NCBI GenBank assembly: GCA_963678705.1 | Contig: OY783210.1 | Coordinates: forward strand, 20,151,331-20,215,330 | Length of the DNA: 64,000 bases | Origin: Panorpa germanica | Taxonomy: Eukaryota > Arthropoda > Insecta > Mecoptera > Panorpidae | Direction: 5' to 3' | Shown here: one piece after another, positions 11,502 to 24,037 of the stretch | How positions within the stretch are numbered: the first letter of the stretch is position 1 | Layout of the letters: each line of letters opens with the position of its first letter | Notes under the pieces: model-generated | Told to the model about the DNA's origin: nothing | The model's database searches: none | What the model saw: the letters and a program-made list of their open reading frames with translations, nothing else | Made by a program: the position numbers and the translations under genes

Positions 11502-12417
11502 GTAAGTATTTAAGAACGTTTTTAAGGAGCTGCAGTAAAACAATCATAAGAAAATTATAATTGTTATATAACACAAGATAGGTCGGTAAACAGTCAAAAA
11601 CTAAAAAATTTAAATGAAATATTTTTTCATCGTTGTGTCAAAACTTAATATATGAAGTTGTCTTACTAATGAACTGAACTGTCGATATACAAATAAATAC
11701 ATAATTTCAAACATCAAAATATTTTACATAATTATAATTTTAATTAACTGTACATACTAATAAATACGTTATTAATTGGTCGTGTGGACAAACTTTCGGT
11801 TCTACGTTTCATCCAGTTTCAAGCAAACAACCACACTGCTACGTTAACGTCTACAAAGCTACGTTCTCTACGTTCGCTACATCCGCTACGATTGCTCTAC
11901 AGTCTACGTAGAGAAAAACAGCTAAAATTATTATATCATATATTTCATTTACATTTCGTATATTTGATCAAAGATAATTTCTTAATTTACTTGCAGGGTT
12001 ATTCGTTTCGTTAGTTATAGCTCGTTTATTTTTTTACTTTATGACTTTTCGTTATTTTTGTTACTTCGTTTTATAACCTCAAAATTTAGTTGATTAAAAT
12101 ATAGTAAATATTTATATAGATATGGATAAAGCCGTCGCATCGTTACTTAAGAAAAATTGGTTAACAATTCTATTCAGAATATATCTATTTGAATTTTTAG
12201 ATAAAAATTCGTCAATTTTCCAAAATTAAGAAATTCTGAAATATCTCAAAAATAGATAGTTAGATAACCTTGAAAATTTCCTATAATAGATATATCTCTA
12301 TGAATGTATCTAAGAAATATAATAGAAATAATAACAAACTTCTTACGATTCTCAGAAGGAAAAGGTTAAATTTTGGTACAGTTCAATCCATCGCAATACT
12401 TTCTTGGTTTACAATTA
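11502..12417. other. Non-genic stretch with a CTACG-rich patch
   Basis: No gene is supported. At about 11,810-11,915 the motif CTACG/TACGTT recurs many times (GCTACGTTAACGTCTACAAAG and onward). Similar CTACG-rich patches occur at about 47,960, 54,555 and 59,875, so this may be a decayed dispersed repeat. Confidence 0.4.
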
Positions 12418-12625
12418 GAGTGACCAAAAAAGTGGTTTCTTCTTTAGTGGTAGAGGACTCAAATCATCATCATCTTGATGCTTAAGTTCTTGTAGAACCT
12501 TAGTCTTCTTTCTACTTCTACCCCCTGACTTCTCTTCCAAAAGTTTCTTAGCCGTTCTCCATCGGCCCATTTTTTTTACATGTTCTAATCATTGGAGATT
12601 TTCCTTTTAATTTCTGTTGCAATGT
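12418..12625 (-). mobile_element. Degenerate LINE C-terminal fragment (minus strand)
   Basis: On the minus strand an open frame reads MGRWRTAKKLLEEKSGGRSR and then KKTKVLQELKHQDDDDL, preceded by LEHVKKM. This resembles the tail of insect non-LTR reverse transcriptases, which typically reads W-GHV-RM ... KK-LE-K ... G-RSRGRP-KRW. The match is by pattern only, the frame is short (about 50 codons from ATG 12,570 to the stop at 12,418), and nothing upstream is recognisable. It is probably an old 5'-truncated copy. Confidence 0.45.
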
Positions 12626-13785
12626 CGATTTCTTATTATCCATATATTTCTATATTTGATCATGAAATGACTCAGATACAATGGACTAGGGAATCCCGAG
12701 GCATACTTAAAATACCAGGATATTTAAATTTCAATTCTGAGATACTGAGACCAATCCAGCGATTAAACACAAAGACTTTCAGAAATGTATTTTGTTGTTT
12801 TTTCTAACCACAATGTTCTAGATACTAATCACAATAAAATTAGATAACAACCAAAATTAAAACCCGAATAATAAATGATCTTTACAAGTGAAGGTTTAAC
12901 AACTTTTGCGGAGAAGAAGACAACAGGACATTAGGACAATGAAAATTGCACACATCTTAAAAATATAGTTAAAGGTACATACTTGGCAACTCCTAGATAG
13001 AATGTAACAACTAATATTACCGTCTAATAGAAAAGTCTAATACTCCCACAAGGAAATTCCTTCTTAGATATTCATAATTACTTATAATGAATAAATTCGC
13101 AATACTTGTTCTAATAAAATCTAATGGTTTGAATCTAGTATAGTACACGTATAATCAAGTTAGACGGACATAGTTACTCGTATTTAGTACAATTGTAGGT
13201 AACTAGTTTGCCTAATAATGATCGTGGTTAGAGCATAAAATGTTCCATAATACTCCAAAGTCCAGAGATCTGAAGGACTTCTTAAACTAAGAGTACGTAC
13301 AGCTATGTACAAGAACAAGAAGAAGAAGAGACACTACTATCAAATATGCACTAAAATGGGAAACGAATATCGCAGAGAACAGAATATTCTAGTCGTCGTA
13401 GTGGAGATTGTTCATGATGGTGGAAGTGGAAGTGGAGAGTGGTGATGAAGGCGGATTCGCAGCTAAGCGATTTAATTTCCCGTCTTGATGCAGCATATTT
13501 CCGTCTCGTAGAGATCGTATCATTCATCCAGCATCCACGGACAATATCGCCTCTTCTCTTTTCCTATAACATCATCTACATACCTATGTACTTACTTACG
13601 AGTGGTTGCAGATGTTCTCAAAACGTTCACATTTTTTACAATTTTTTTTATTTTTAGCGTTCGTTTCTTTCTGTATATAAACTTAGAATAGTAGAAGTTT
13701 TAATTCCACTTATAAGTAGATACAATAAAATCCATAACGTACAGCTATAAATACATTTCTTGACATTGTTTTTGTCCATCTCAGG
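12626..13785. other. Non-genic stretch
   Basis: No gene is seen. The 72-codon frame at 13,439-13,657 starts in a GGTGGAAGTGGAAGTGG simple-sequence run and has no recognisable domain. Confidence 0.5.
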
Positions 13786-13990
13786 TTTAAACGAGGTTTA
13801 CACAATAATAAAATAGCTCAGACTTAAAATAAGACGATAATCATGAGTTCACTTAAGACCAAGCGAGGGTCATATAATAATGTTTAGTATGAGACGAGGT
13901 TCACTTTACTGTTTTCAGGACGAAAAGAGGGGCAAAGATCCATTTTAGGATCAGGGTAGGTCTAAAATTTAGACTCGGGTAGTTGGAATA
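13786..13990 (+). repeat. Direct repeat, copy 1 (partner at 15,370)
   Basis: About 200 bp matches 15,370-15,560 in the same orientation. Shared anchors are GAGGGTCATATAATAATGTTTA, GACGAGGTT-ACTTTACTG and GGTCTAAAATTT-GACT. By eye the identity is about 80%, with small indels. Confidence 0.75.
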
Positions 13991-14045
13991 TGTCTTTCTT
14001 GTGCGTTAACACTTGTAACTTTAAGATAGAACTTCATATTATTTT

Positions 14046-14230
14046 TAGATAGTACCAACCTTCAAACATTCATTAAAATTTCATGACATTCGGGCCATTA
14101 GTTTACGAGGTACAGTGGTTTTAGTGACGGTACAGTTGTTTTAGTGATAGAGAACTGCTTTTTAATGCGAAAAAATACCGATTCCAAATAACACTTGTCA
14201 AGCCTTTGCTTTGCTTGTAGTAAATGACAT
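14046..14230 (+). mobile_element. Mariner-type non-coding relic, copy 1
   Basis: Shares TAGATAGTACCAACCTTCAAA, AAATTTCATGACATTC and ACAGTGGTTTTAGTGACG with the reverse complement of 53,755-53,945, and more weakly with 31,050-31,130. This kind of sequence is familiar as untranslated DNA of insect mariner elements, but no transposase codons remain here, so the family is inferred. Confidence 0.55.
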
Positions 14231-15369
14231 AAAACAGTTTTAGAAGTGCTGTTATACCAGTCGTACTAAAGTCTATCGAGTTACCATGTTAACGAGCACT
14301 GAGTTAAGGTAATAGCGAACTGAGATGTTCTTTAGATTCGACTGCGGTTAATTTAATGTGGTTGGAGTATAAACGCTATTCTTAATTCACAAAAATGTGA
14401 GTTGCATTACATTTAGTGCAGTTAGGAATAACTTTAAGATACTCTTCCCACTTCCACCCAACTCTTTTCCCCTCACTAGTTACAGTCTGACGCGTTTAGA
14501 TATTGTTGCAATAGTATACTAGCTAAATAAATATTAGTAACTATGAATCTCTATGAAAAATAAAAGTTCAATTCTATGAAATCTTATGAATTAATAATTA
14601 TTTACGCGAACAGAATGTGTTTGTTACCAAAGTCAACATATTTTACATAATCACTGGAATAAATGCCACACAAACGTAAAATATTAGAAATAACTATTAG
14701 AAAAATTATCTAAGTTAGGATATAATCTTATTCATTTGTCTTACTATACTATAGTATTTAGAATAGATTAAACTTAATTTTGTGATACAGAGCAAAAAAA
14801 ATTACACAATAAATTTAATTGAATTGGGCGTCATTTAAAGAAATACGTTTAGTATAGAAAAAACAGAACAAAAAGTTAGAGGTTGAAGGGGATAAAAGAA
14901 AGAGAGGTGAAAAAGAAGTGAAATGGGTGCGAAAGAAGACCATACCAAAAAACAAGAAGACGAGAATGGGAGGTAATGCAACATTAGATGGATAGCAACG
15001 CTAGACTTGGGAAAAACAGAAATAAAAGAAGTGCAAGGAGAGAACGCGAAAAGAAAGCAACCGATCAGTTTGCGAACAAATTAGGAACTAGAACTCTAAG
15101 ATAAACTTGTCTCCAGGGTGCATTTAGTCAACCATTGTTCTAATAACGCAAAGAACAAATTCGCACCAAAAATATTTCAAATGAATTACAAGGAAAATAA
15201 AGGGCAGCTCGTCAGATGGACAGAATATATGATTGACGTATAAATGTTATGTCTTCAACAAATAGATTTAGGAATTGTACCTAAATACAGGACCCTTACA
15301 CGAATCCCTTAACAATAGAATCTATTTCTCACACACATAGCAGGTATTAAGACATTCCTTTTGACGATC
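14231..15369. other. Non-genic stretch with a purine-rich block
   Basis: No gene is seen. Positions about 14,875-15,075 are purine-rich (GGGGATAAAAGAAAGAGAGG) and somewhat like 1,262-1,505, but no shared reading frame was found. Confidence 0.45.
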
Positions 15370-15560
15370 TTAGGTTCAAAAAAGGTTTACAGGGTTTGAA
15401 TTACAAAACGATAGGATCATGATTTCGTTTAGGACCAAGGGAGGGTCATATAATAATGTTTAGGACTAGACGAGGTTTACTTTACTGTAGTTAGTATGAA
15501 AAGAGGAGTAAAGATCCCTTTTAGGTTCAGGATAGGTCTAAAATTTCGACTAGGTAAGCT
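15370..15560 (+). repeat. Direct repeat, copy 2 (partner at 13,786)
   Basis: See 13,786-13,990. The start-to-start spacing is about 1.58 kb. The intervening DNA contains the mariner relic at 14,046 and no recognisable gag or pol, so reading the pair as decayed long terminal repeats is only a possibility. Confidence 0.75.
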
Positions 15561-17791
15561 CTATAAAAAAAAATACAATTCGTAATAAGTCGAGGAAACT
15601 AGGTGCCATTCGGTCTTACTCGGAGTCAGTCGAAGTAACAGGCTACTAATGCTAGTTTACACGTTATACGTCAATGATAAAGATGCTGCAAAACCCATCT
15701 GTGTTTAGTTGAGGTAGAAACCTTATAATCAACAATTTTGTAGTTACGACAGGTTACCTTTCAAATCCATAGCACATAAATACAAATATATATATATATG
15801 CATATATAAGGAAACTAGTCATATATTACATACTATGCATACATATGTATGTTTTATTGTTGAAAAGTACAGATGTTGTACTATGAACGACTCATAAAAT
15901 GATTAACACGGACGTAAAATGTTTACGAGTTGGATGACTTACATCAACATTCAACATCAGTATCAGCCATTGACTTACACCATCCACCATCCACCACCAT
16001 CTACCATCGTACTATGGATGGTATCGTAGAGGCACGGTGCGCCAAGTCTGGCAAAGCAACAATTGGCGTTATAGGAGGTCTTGGCAAGTCTACTTATACC
16101 ATGGTGATGTTATGCAAGGGATACATTACTTTAATAATCCCTAAAAACATAACAAATGGAATATAACTCATAAAAAGTTCCATTTGTTAGGAAAATATGA
16201 AAACACTTGGGAGTGAAAATATGTAACAAAAAATTGTGTCCATGGAAGGAAGAATACGATCAACTGTTGTGACTAGATTCTCGTGTGAGAAAATTCTCAT
16301 ATGGTGTTGTCTCTATTTTTTTGTGGCATAGACTAAATTTGTTTTAGGAATATCAATTAAAATAATGAAGTTTTGAAGAAGAGACAATGTAAGAAAGTCG
16401 ATATGAAACTGTCTCATCCCCTTGTTCATCTTGGGGTTCTCTCAAAGAACATTATGTATAAGTGTGTAATAACGCTGGTCCAGAAGAACATTGACGCAAC
16501 TGCAGAATTTTGTAAAAAGTATTTAACTGTTAAATGAATTGCCTACAGCTTCATCTTGTAAAACGTAGACAAAATAATCAAGATCCACTGCCAAACATAA
16601 CTGATTAAATGGTTCCTTGAATTATTTGTTGTTTTCCTTTTCCTGTTCTTCTGAAACAGTAATATGCAGAAAATGTTGTAAAACAGATCTATACATTATA
16701 TTTACTTGATTTCAACCCTTAAAAATCTAAATAAAAAGTAAAAATACCTATACCCATGGAGAGTGTGTCCCAAATGGTTAAATATGCGACAACTAAGAAT
16801 CAAATTTAGGAAGTAAAATCTAAAAAACTGAAGAAAGAAGTAGAATAAATGAATTATAGGTGACCTTCTTTAATCTCCTGGCAATCAATACGTTTGAATC
16901 TAATTTGAAATTGTAAGAGAAGTTTAGACTGCTAAATGTTCACTGCTTTAGATTTATCGAAAGTGGTGACACTGCTTTCGAAATGACTCTCAAATTAATG
17001 GAAATTGTGAATTTGGCGTAAAAATACGACTATCTCGGAAAACAAACTATTTCAGAAATTCTGTATTAAAAGGACACCATCAAAAGGAGTATATTTAGGT
17101 ATGGGAATGGGTATTTAGGATAAGGCACATATAACACATATTAAAAACAATAATATTATGATATTCCAAGAGATATTTCTTAATGAGTAACATTTTGACA
17201 TTATAAAATGTTTACTAAAACATCGAGTTAACCTTTGACACAGTTAATGCAATAATTTTACAACTGCAGTAAGAAGGAAAGGAGATTTTAATGACGTAGC
17301 TACGAGACACACATCCATTAGGAACATGCACTAATGGCTACCACAGCCATCAAGCTGAGAAATAAAATATTACATTAAAAAATGACATTTTGTGTTTAAG
17401 AGGTATATCATATATTATATATAGAAAGTGGCGTCTCCGGTTAAAAAAACAAAAGAAACTATCTTTGTTAACTAAAGTAAATTTATATTTTTAATATAGG
17501 TTGTATAATAAAATAAAAACCACAACCATTTATTCTAAATTAAGAGCTAATACATTAAAAGCAATATGTTCATAGTCGTTCAATATGTTAGTTACTTACA
17601 TTTTATACATTTTCTATTTTTAAATCTACATATTTATTGCTTTCTAATGATTGCACCTGATGTAAGAAACCTTTTGTCAATGGACTTTATTTTACCATTA
17701 CTCGATACATTGCTGACTTGAACAAAAATATAAAGTTTCTTTTCCATTTTCAGAGGAAGAAATACAATGACACTAAATTTCATAAAACAAT
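15561..17791. other. Non-genic stretch
   Basis: No gene is supported. The 78-codon frame at 15,930-16,166 is built over CCATCCACCATCCACCACCA simple sequence and then reads ATIGVIGGLGKSTYTMVM, which I do not recognise. A pyrimidine-rich AG at 17,758 could be an acceptor, but no convincing exon follows. Confidence 0.45.
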
Positions 17792-17932
17792 ATGGCGGAT
17801 GTTAATGACATTGTCATTAACCTGTGCAGTAATGAGAGTATTATTGAATTTCTTTTAATAACTCAGTTAAAAATAAAATTACAAGAGTTCGGCGGCGAAT
17901 CATGCTTAAAAGAAGTTATAACAGTCGTATAA
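17792..17932 (+). other. Small open frame running into a MITE B fragment
   Basis: From ATG 17,792 (context ACAATATGG) the frame reads MADVNDIVINLCSNESIIEF and continues for 46 codons in all. Its last third lies inside the family B fragment that starts near 17,866, so any C-terminus would be transposon-derived. The first 25 codons have a more protein-like composition than neighbouring frames, but no homology is recognised. It may be the start of an unidentified element or chance. Confidence 0.2.
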
Positions 17933-17995
17933 ATCTACAACGTGATGGTGAATTTTATCTTATTTGTTCCTAAATACATTAAGAAAAAATAGTGA
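17866..17995 (+). mobile_element. MITE family B, truncated copy
   Basis: The left half is present: CAGTTAAAAATAAAATTACA then AGAGTTCGGCGGCGA, followed by interior sequence matching 9239-9452 up to about 17,995. The right half and right inverted repeat are missing. Confidence 0.8.
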
Positions 17996-18226
17996 AAAAT
18001 AGAACTTGTCTCTGAGTTTCGTAAGTGAGTGACGTCACAACAAGTAGGTTTATAATGTAAGACAAGACCTAACAATTTGTGTGACATAATGAACGGATCC
18101 ACCTAATAACTAGCCTCTTATTTATTGAAATATTTTGAATAGAAAACAGTTAAAATTTTATTTAAAATAGCTTTCTTTTTAAGATTTAAAACTGGACTCC
18201 ATCTACACTATTAAAATGGAACACTA

Positions 18227-18424
18227 TAGTCTAAATCAATTTATACTTAAAAGAGGTTATAAGAGCGGTATAAATCTATAATACGATAATGAATTTTATC
18301 TTATTCGTTTCTATATACATTATAAAAAAATAAGTGAGTCAGTGCTTTTTAGTTATATCGGCGGTTTATACCCCACAACTTGTTTTAAGAATGAATCGCT
18401 ACCGAACTCTCGTAATTTGAACTA
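18227..18424 (+). mobile_element. MITE family B, copy with a deleted left inverted-repeat core
   Basis: Both termini are present (TAGTCTAAATCA on the left, CTCTCGTAATTTGAACTA on the right), with TA flanks at 18,225-18,226 and 18,425-18,426. Compared with 33,776-33,989, about 19 bases of the left inverted repeat (the CGATAGTTCGGCGGCGAC part) are gone, so the two ends no longer match over the core. Confidence 0.88.
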
Positions 18425-18426
18425 TA

Positions 18427-19353
18427 GCTCAGTTTTTCACTGTATTACAGTGAACAAACACACAGGATATGTTCTTACTGCACTTTTTTACACAAAATAT
18501 AGAAAATACGAAGGTTTTTCACACCTGTATTAATAAATATGTAAATATCTTTATAAGTATATTGACTGTTCCGTCAATCTTTGTTTCCAGTTTGAAATCT
18601 TTGAGGGACTTAATCTTTATTACAGTGAAACAGATAAGTAATATTGGTAATTAAATAAATACATATAAAATTAGGTTACATTTACGTTAATAAGAACAAA
18701 TAACTGTCACCAAATTATCTCGAAATAGGAGTATATTTCTATTTAGTAAAGTAAAATTCACAGAAATAACTGAAACACATAGTTTTAATGTTAGTTTTAA
18801 ATATATTTTGACAGTTACATATATCAAACTTCAGTCCGGACAATAGGGTGACAATTTCCAGGAAGGGTGTTTTTTTTATCGATGTCATGTGATCCTATAT
18901 TTGGTGTCAAGTGGCCTATTGCATCCCTCACGAAATAGTAAACGTTTATATAGATATAATATACCCCCACATCTCACAGAAAATACCCTTAAAATAAAAT
19001 ACCCTTACTTTACTTGGAACTATATTCGTGTCAAAAGTTTAAACATGGTTTGGTGATTAAAAAGGGACCAATGTATAAAACAACAGGGATTTTATTTCAG
19101 CTGTTAAATTTACTTGTTTGACGTTTTAGTTTTCTGTAAAATGCGTAAAGCTACATTTACACTTGGAATTACAATTTTTGCTCTCATGGAAACTTCAAAT
19201 TGAAAGGTTCTAACTGGGATAAACGGTATTTGGAATTGAATTGGATTCATTAAATCAAACATGGAAGAGAAGGGAAGCGGGACGAAGGGCGTATGCAGTG
19301 ATAGCTAATGTTTTGGTATTATCAGTATGATTATCCATATAACTCTGCAATCG
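18427..19353. other. Non-genic stretch
   Basis: No gene is seen; AT-rich and unassigned. Confidence 0.5.
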
Positions 19354-19361
19354 GTAGCAGT
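19354..19361. repeat. 8-bp target-site duplication, left copy
   Basis: GTAGCAGT immediately precedes the element at 19,362 and is repeated exactly at 19,785-19,792. Confidence 0.9.
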
Positions 19362-19784
19362 CATAGAAATATAAGACTAGAGTGCGCAAGAGGTTGAATA
19401 CTAAAATATAGGCAAAGAGAGAGATAGCCACGAATGTCCTCTGAGTCTCTTTCGAGCCGAGTACTGTGATTGACTGCCGTGCCAATGTAAATATAGCTAT
19501 ACTAGTCATTATCTGGACGTTAAAATGCTTTTAATATATTATTTAAAATTTACTATATGCTACACTAACTATTTACAAATATTTTTATCTTTATTTTTAT
19601 TTTAACAATAGCGTCTGCTTGTTTGTTTACCCTCTACCATACTGCCAATCAACTAAGCCAGCAGCAGCGGTTCGGCTAGGAAGAAACAGATAGGACACTC
19701 GGCAGGCTATCTCTCTCTTTGCCTATATCGCTTCCTCTTAGACACGGTCGTACACTTCGCGTACTCTATTCTTATATTTCTATG
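19362..19784. mobile_element. Foldback MITE with 8-bp target duplication (423 bp)
   Basis: The left end CATAGAAATATAAGACTAGA is answered by the right end CTTATATTTCTATG. The inverted arms extend inward for about 90-110 bp with gaps, sharing ATAGGCAAAGAGAGAGATAG on the left and its complement on the right, then GTGTCCT/AGGACAC. An exact 8-bp duplication (GTAGCAGT) flanks the element. An 8-bp duplication is typical of hAT and P superfamilies; the CAT start favours neither strongly. There is no transposase. The 84-codon minus frame at 19,255-19,509 runs across the left arm and is not a gene. Confidence 0.9.
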
Positions 19785-19792
19785 GTAGCAGT
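19785..19792. repeat. 8-bp target-site duplication, right copy
   Basis: GTAGCAGT directly follows the right terminal repeat and is identical to 19,354-19,361. Confidence 0.9.
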
Positions 19793-22412
19793 AGTGCTTA
19801 TAAGTTGCTTCGAAAAGTAATTCTTGCAATTCATAATGATGATTATTTTCTCCACTTCCCTTTCCGTTCATATTGTGGATTGTAGAATAATTAAGTATAT
19901 TAATAATAAAAGAAAATTCAAAATTTTATAAACTCTAGTTTAATTATAAATGTGTCAATATTAATAAATAAATGTTAAGTAACTATTGGCTTTTAATTGA
20001 GAGAACCCTTAACACTATTACGATCGCTTACACTTAAAACTCAACCGCTAGGTTAAACGTCTATTTCTTCGTATAAACGTATTGTTTTTCTTTAAATTAA
20101 ATGAAGAAAAGATAAGAATCCGTTTCTAAGAAATAGCACAACGTTTTATTAAAAAGGATTCCAAGAAACCGGCTCATGTTTCACAAAGTCTGAATTTAAT
20201 TTTGAAATACTTCTACAACAAAACAAGTATTATCATTTCGTTATCGTTATGTTATCAGTTTGAAATGAACAAATATAGAAATACGAGTATGTCTTCACTT
20301 CCCCCGTGTGCGTTCATTTTTCTTTAATACGGTGTTTGTTTACTACAACGTTTTTGATTACATACTCGTATGAATTAGTTTCTTTATTTTCTCGTAATAT
20401 TAAATTTCTTTTGAAAACTTAACTTTTTATTTGAGTACGATTTTAATTTGTGTAGTTTCAGAGACAGTGAAGCAGTTCCACAATGAAAATCACCAGTTGC
20501 CAGAGATGTATTAGTTTGTTCATTTTTCAATCTCACATATATATATACAAAATTATATGGAAAAAAAACATCGGAATTACAGGGTTCACTTTTTAAATAA
20601 TGTTGTCTCTTTCTTTTTCCTTCAAAAAACAAGTCTCTCTATCTACAGACAGTTTTGCATGCGACCCTGTATAATAAAATATTATTTTCATAATTATTAT
20701 AAAAAGTGTGTGCGTGTGGTCGGTTCCTTGGATAAGAAACATTTGTTCATCTATAAATTATGTTGTGGTCCAAAAATGCATTGAGGCACCCCGCAAAGCT
20801 AGTTATAAAAAATAGTCTACAAGATTATAAATATACTAGCATTTACCCCGTTGCAAAGCGACGTCTGTTTTATACACAGGGGTCGGCGGTCGAAGTGATA
20901 CTAATTAAAAATGGTGTAATTTTGTTTTCTTTTATTTAAAAACTTCTGTATATCGTAAAAATATTTTCAATTAAAAGAAAATTTGTTATTATTCGATGTA
21001 GCCATCTTTAGCGCGGTTAAAAGCTTCACACAATTCCTGAACTCTTTCCTTCAAGGCACAAACGCAAAAGATCAAACATACAACATACCTATAAATTATG
21101 AATTTTTACACGAAGCTAGATTAAATTAAGATAAATCTTATTATACATGACTACTAACATGATTTTTAGGAATGATTAAAATGATTCTCATTGTATAAAG
21201 TCATTATCAATACTATGATAAAGTCATCATCAATTTTTTCATCATCATCATCCAACAGAAATTGATGTCTTATAAAATTACGTCATCGAAATATGAATAT
21301 TCAACTTGTCAAAAACAAAGATATTTATTACAATATTATATAAAACCAGTATTTAAATACAAATTATATTATTACATCATAATAATACATGAAAAAATAT
21401 ATGTACCACATATTAATATTGTGAAAGAACACATATGAAATATATGTCATAGTTCATATGTTATATCTATTTCATTTTATCTTGTGATACTATAATTTGA
21501 TTTCTCTTTCGCACTTATTGTATGGTGTCTTTGATATGTTTGTTGCTTTTTCTCTTACATTTATTTATTCGTGTAAACACTGACCGACTTTTTATGCAAA
21601 TGATGTCATTGCATTAAAAACCCTTAGTAAATAAATAATGTTCCATTGGCCAATTAACTTATTTTCTTTAAGTCATATTTCTTCAGCTGACCAACTGATT
21701 AGATTGCAACGGGAAAGGATAAAAATTGAAGTGAGAGCGAAAAAAAGTCATTCAGAAATAGACTAGTATAATTTTAACGCGTATACAATCGTGTCAAAAC
21801 TTATTTCTAACAATTTACGGAAGAAAAAATAATTCAACATATTTAAATTTTTTGTAAAAATTGAAATCGCAAAAGTCATAGATTTACATAAATAAATAAA
21901 AACAAAGAAAATTAATGACATAACATATAAAACAAACGGTTTACTGTAGTCGTCATTTTCCATTGTTAATAAAATCAGGCGTGAGTAGGACAAAAAATAA
22001 GATTCTTTTGTCTGTTTATATTAAAATTAAAAGTTAAAAAAAATAATAACTAATAAAAATACAAGACATATATAATTATATATATTAAGTATATGTATAG
22101 ATTTTTTTGTGCCACTTTTTAAAAAATATGTATAATGGATATTATTATTTCAAGGTTAAAAAACAAGGCTGTATAAATATATATAAGTGTTTGTACGGTT
22201 TGAATACGAATATATGCAGTTATATAAGTTACTAGTATTTAATGAATTTTAATTATGCGTTGAAAAAATCTGTCTTAAAATCAGAATGGAAAGCTATCTA
22301 ACGGGTCCAGTGCATAAATTAATTTGTTGATGGATTTTGTAAAGAGACAGTAAGGAATACGAAGAATTTGACGAAATAGAATGCAGTACAAAATAAATAG
22401 AAAATTTCTTAC
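19793..22412. other. Non-genic stretch
   Basis: No gene is supported. At 20,842-20,863 the phrase TTTACCCCGTTGCAAAGCGACG is nearly repeated at 56,134-56,156 (listed separately). Confidence 0.5.
20842..20863 (+). repeat. Short dispersed repeat, partner at 56,134
   Basis: Shares CCGTTGCAAAGCGACG with 56,134-56,156, both just after a CTAG/TACG-type sequence. The layout recalls the short conserved tails of insect RTE-type or SINE elements, which is inference only. Confidence 0.45.
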
Positions 22413-22456
22413 CTTTGCCGCAATCATAAATGTTCCATCACCAGCCTCTTGACACA
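22413..22456 (-). CDS. Candidate microexon C of an unidentified minus-strand gene (44 nt)
   Basis: On the minus strand the acceptor CAGTGAATTTTGTGTTTCAG precedes this block and the strong donor AAAG|GTAAGAAATTTT follows. Of the three frames only one is open; it needs one incoming base (phase 1) and reads VCQEAGDGTFMIAAK, leaving in phase 0. That incoming phase is exactly what candidate exon B at 33,519-33,557 provides. The peptide has normal, non-repetitive composition, unlike the chance frames nearby. I do not recognise the protein. The case rests on splice signals and phase agreement. Confidence 0.5.
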
Positions 22457-24037
22457 CTGAAACACAAAATTCACTGTCAAATACATAGTTTTATTTATAT
22501 TGCAACCAATTAAACTTTTGTTTTACTGTATAATTCATTTTTAATGTTCAGTTTGACAAAACAATCCAAAGACAAGTATATTTGACAATATTAAGCAATG
22601 ACATTTTAAGGTTAGGTTTTAAAATCATGTGTGATAGCTTCACGCGTATTAAATTAATATTCACAAACCTTCTACTTGTTATAAATATCTTTCTAAGTTA
22701 TCTGCAAAGATATTTACACACATTCCTTTTTAAAAACCACTTCTTAATAGATCAAAAAATTCGTAATAGTACTTGTTGAATATCAAATTAAATTAAAAGA
22801 CACAGACAGGTATTAATTTGGAAAATAGTAATCTTTGTAGCATTAGCAAATAATATTCAATACACCTAATTATTTCAACTGATTAAATAAAATATACTAA
22901 TAATAATATTATGACATTTAAATATACGTATGTATATTTAAATTCCGCTGTGCTGTCAAACTAACTAACTAAAATTTAGTGTTACCAACGTTGAAAAAAA
23001 TTACCTAGGTAGATTAATGTATAGCAAAAGCGAAAGAAGATTTAAATTCAAAAATATTATTTGATTTTAAATATATTTAAGATTATGAAAAATGTTTTAA
23101 ATATAACTTCTATTTGAAAATAATAAATATGTATGCAATATCTTCTAATACTAAAAGATTTCCGGTCGTTTCAAGGTGATTCTGATCGTGACTCATACCT
23201 GACGTCAGAAACAAAGAAAAATAATGTTTTTTATATATTAAATATAAAAATCTGTAATAATTTTTTTGATTATTAATGTGCGGTTTGTATTTTGCGGTTG
23301 GTGTTTCTTTTTATAATACATAAGTTTTCTGATTTCTGTAGTTTGTTTTTTTTTATTTTGATATAATAGATTATAGTCTGTTCGCAGAAGATTTTACAGA
23401 AACATGTTTCTATTTAAATAGAAATAGATTCGGTGTAGAATGTAAACCATAACAACAGTATCCGTTTGCATTAAGAGTAGCAAGTGACAGCGAATATTGT
23501 TAATGTACTACATATGTTCTAAAATTAAATTTGTTTTAATGAAAATCCTGATAGTGGTGTAATATTACCAATCATATCAATAAATACTTTCAACGATCTT
23601 TATAAATTCTTTCTGCTCATATTATACAGTATGTAATTCGTACAAGGATCATGCCATACTCTATAGCTATACTCATATATAGCTCTCTTGGTTCTTCTCA
23701 TGTTATGAACAGTGAAATTTTCTTCGCTATTTAATTTATGTATGTTGCGATGACGTAATATTCAAGTACATGGTTGACTGATTGTCGCAGACTGGTCCGA
23801 AGCGTCCCAAGCGTCTGCTAGGCGCCAGTAATATTAAAATAACTGAAAATTATTCAATATTAAATTATTATCGCATCGTATCGTATGCATTTAAATATTG
23901 TTTTCTGTAAACGTTGTTCTAACATGCGTACAGATAGACTGTAAGAATTAGATAACAATAGATAGGTTATAGAGACTCAACTCGTGACGTAACGTGAACA
24001 ATAAATTTATGTTCTGTTTGTCTCTTTAATTTTTTTT
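22457..24037. other. Non-genic stretch
   Basis: AT-rich with no gene seen; in the microexon model it is intron of the minus-strand gene. Confidence 0.5.

Noticed and set aside
15930..16166. 78-codon frame with a GLGKST string resembling a nucleotide-binding loop
   Set aside because: The first half is CCACCATC simple sequence, the loop lacks the full Walker A pattern, and the frame ends 25 codons later.
20384..20632. 82-codon minus-strand frame with a run TSLATGDFHCGTASLSLKLH
   Set aside because: No domain or splice support could be recognised; it may be a decayed repeat but nothing confirms it.
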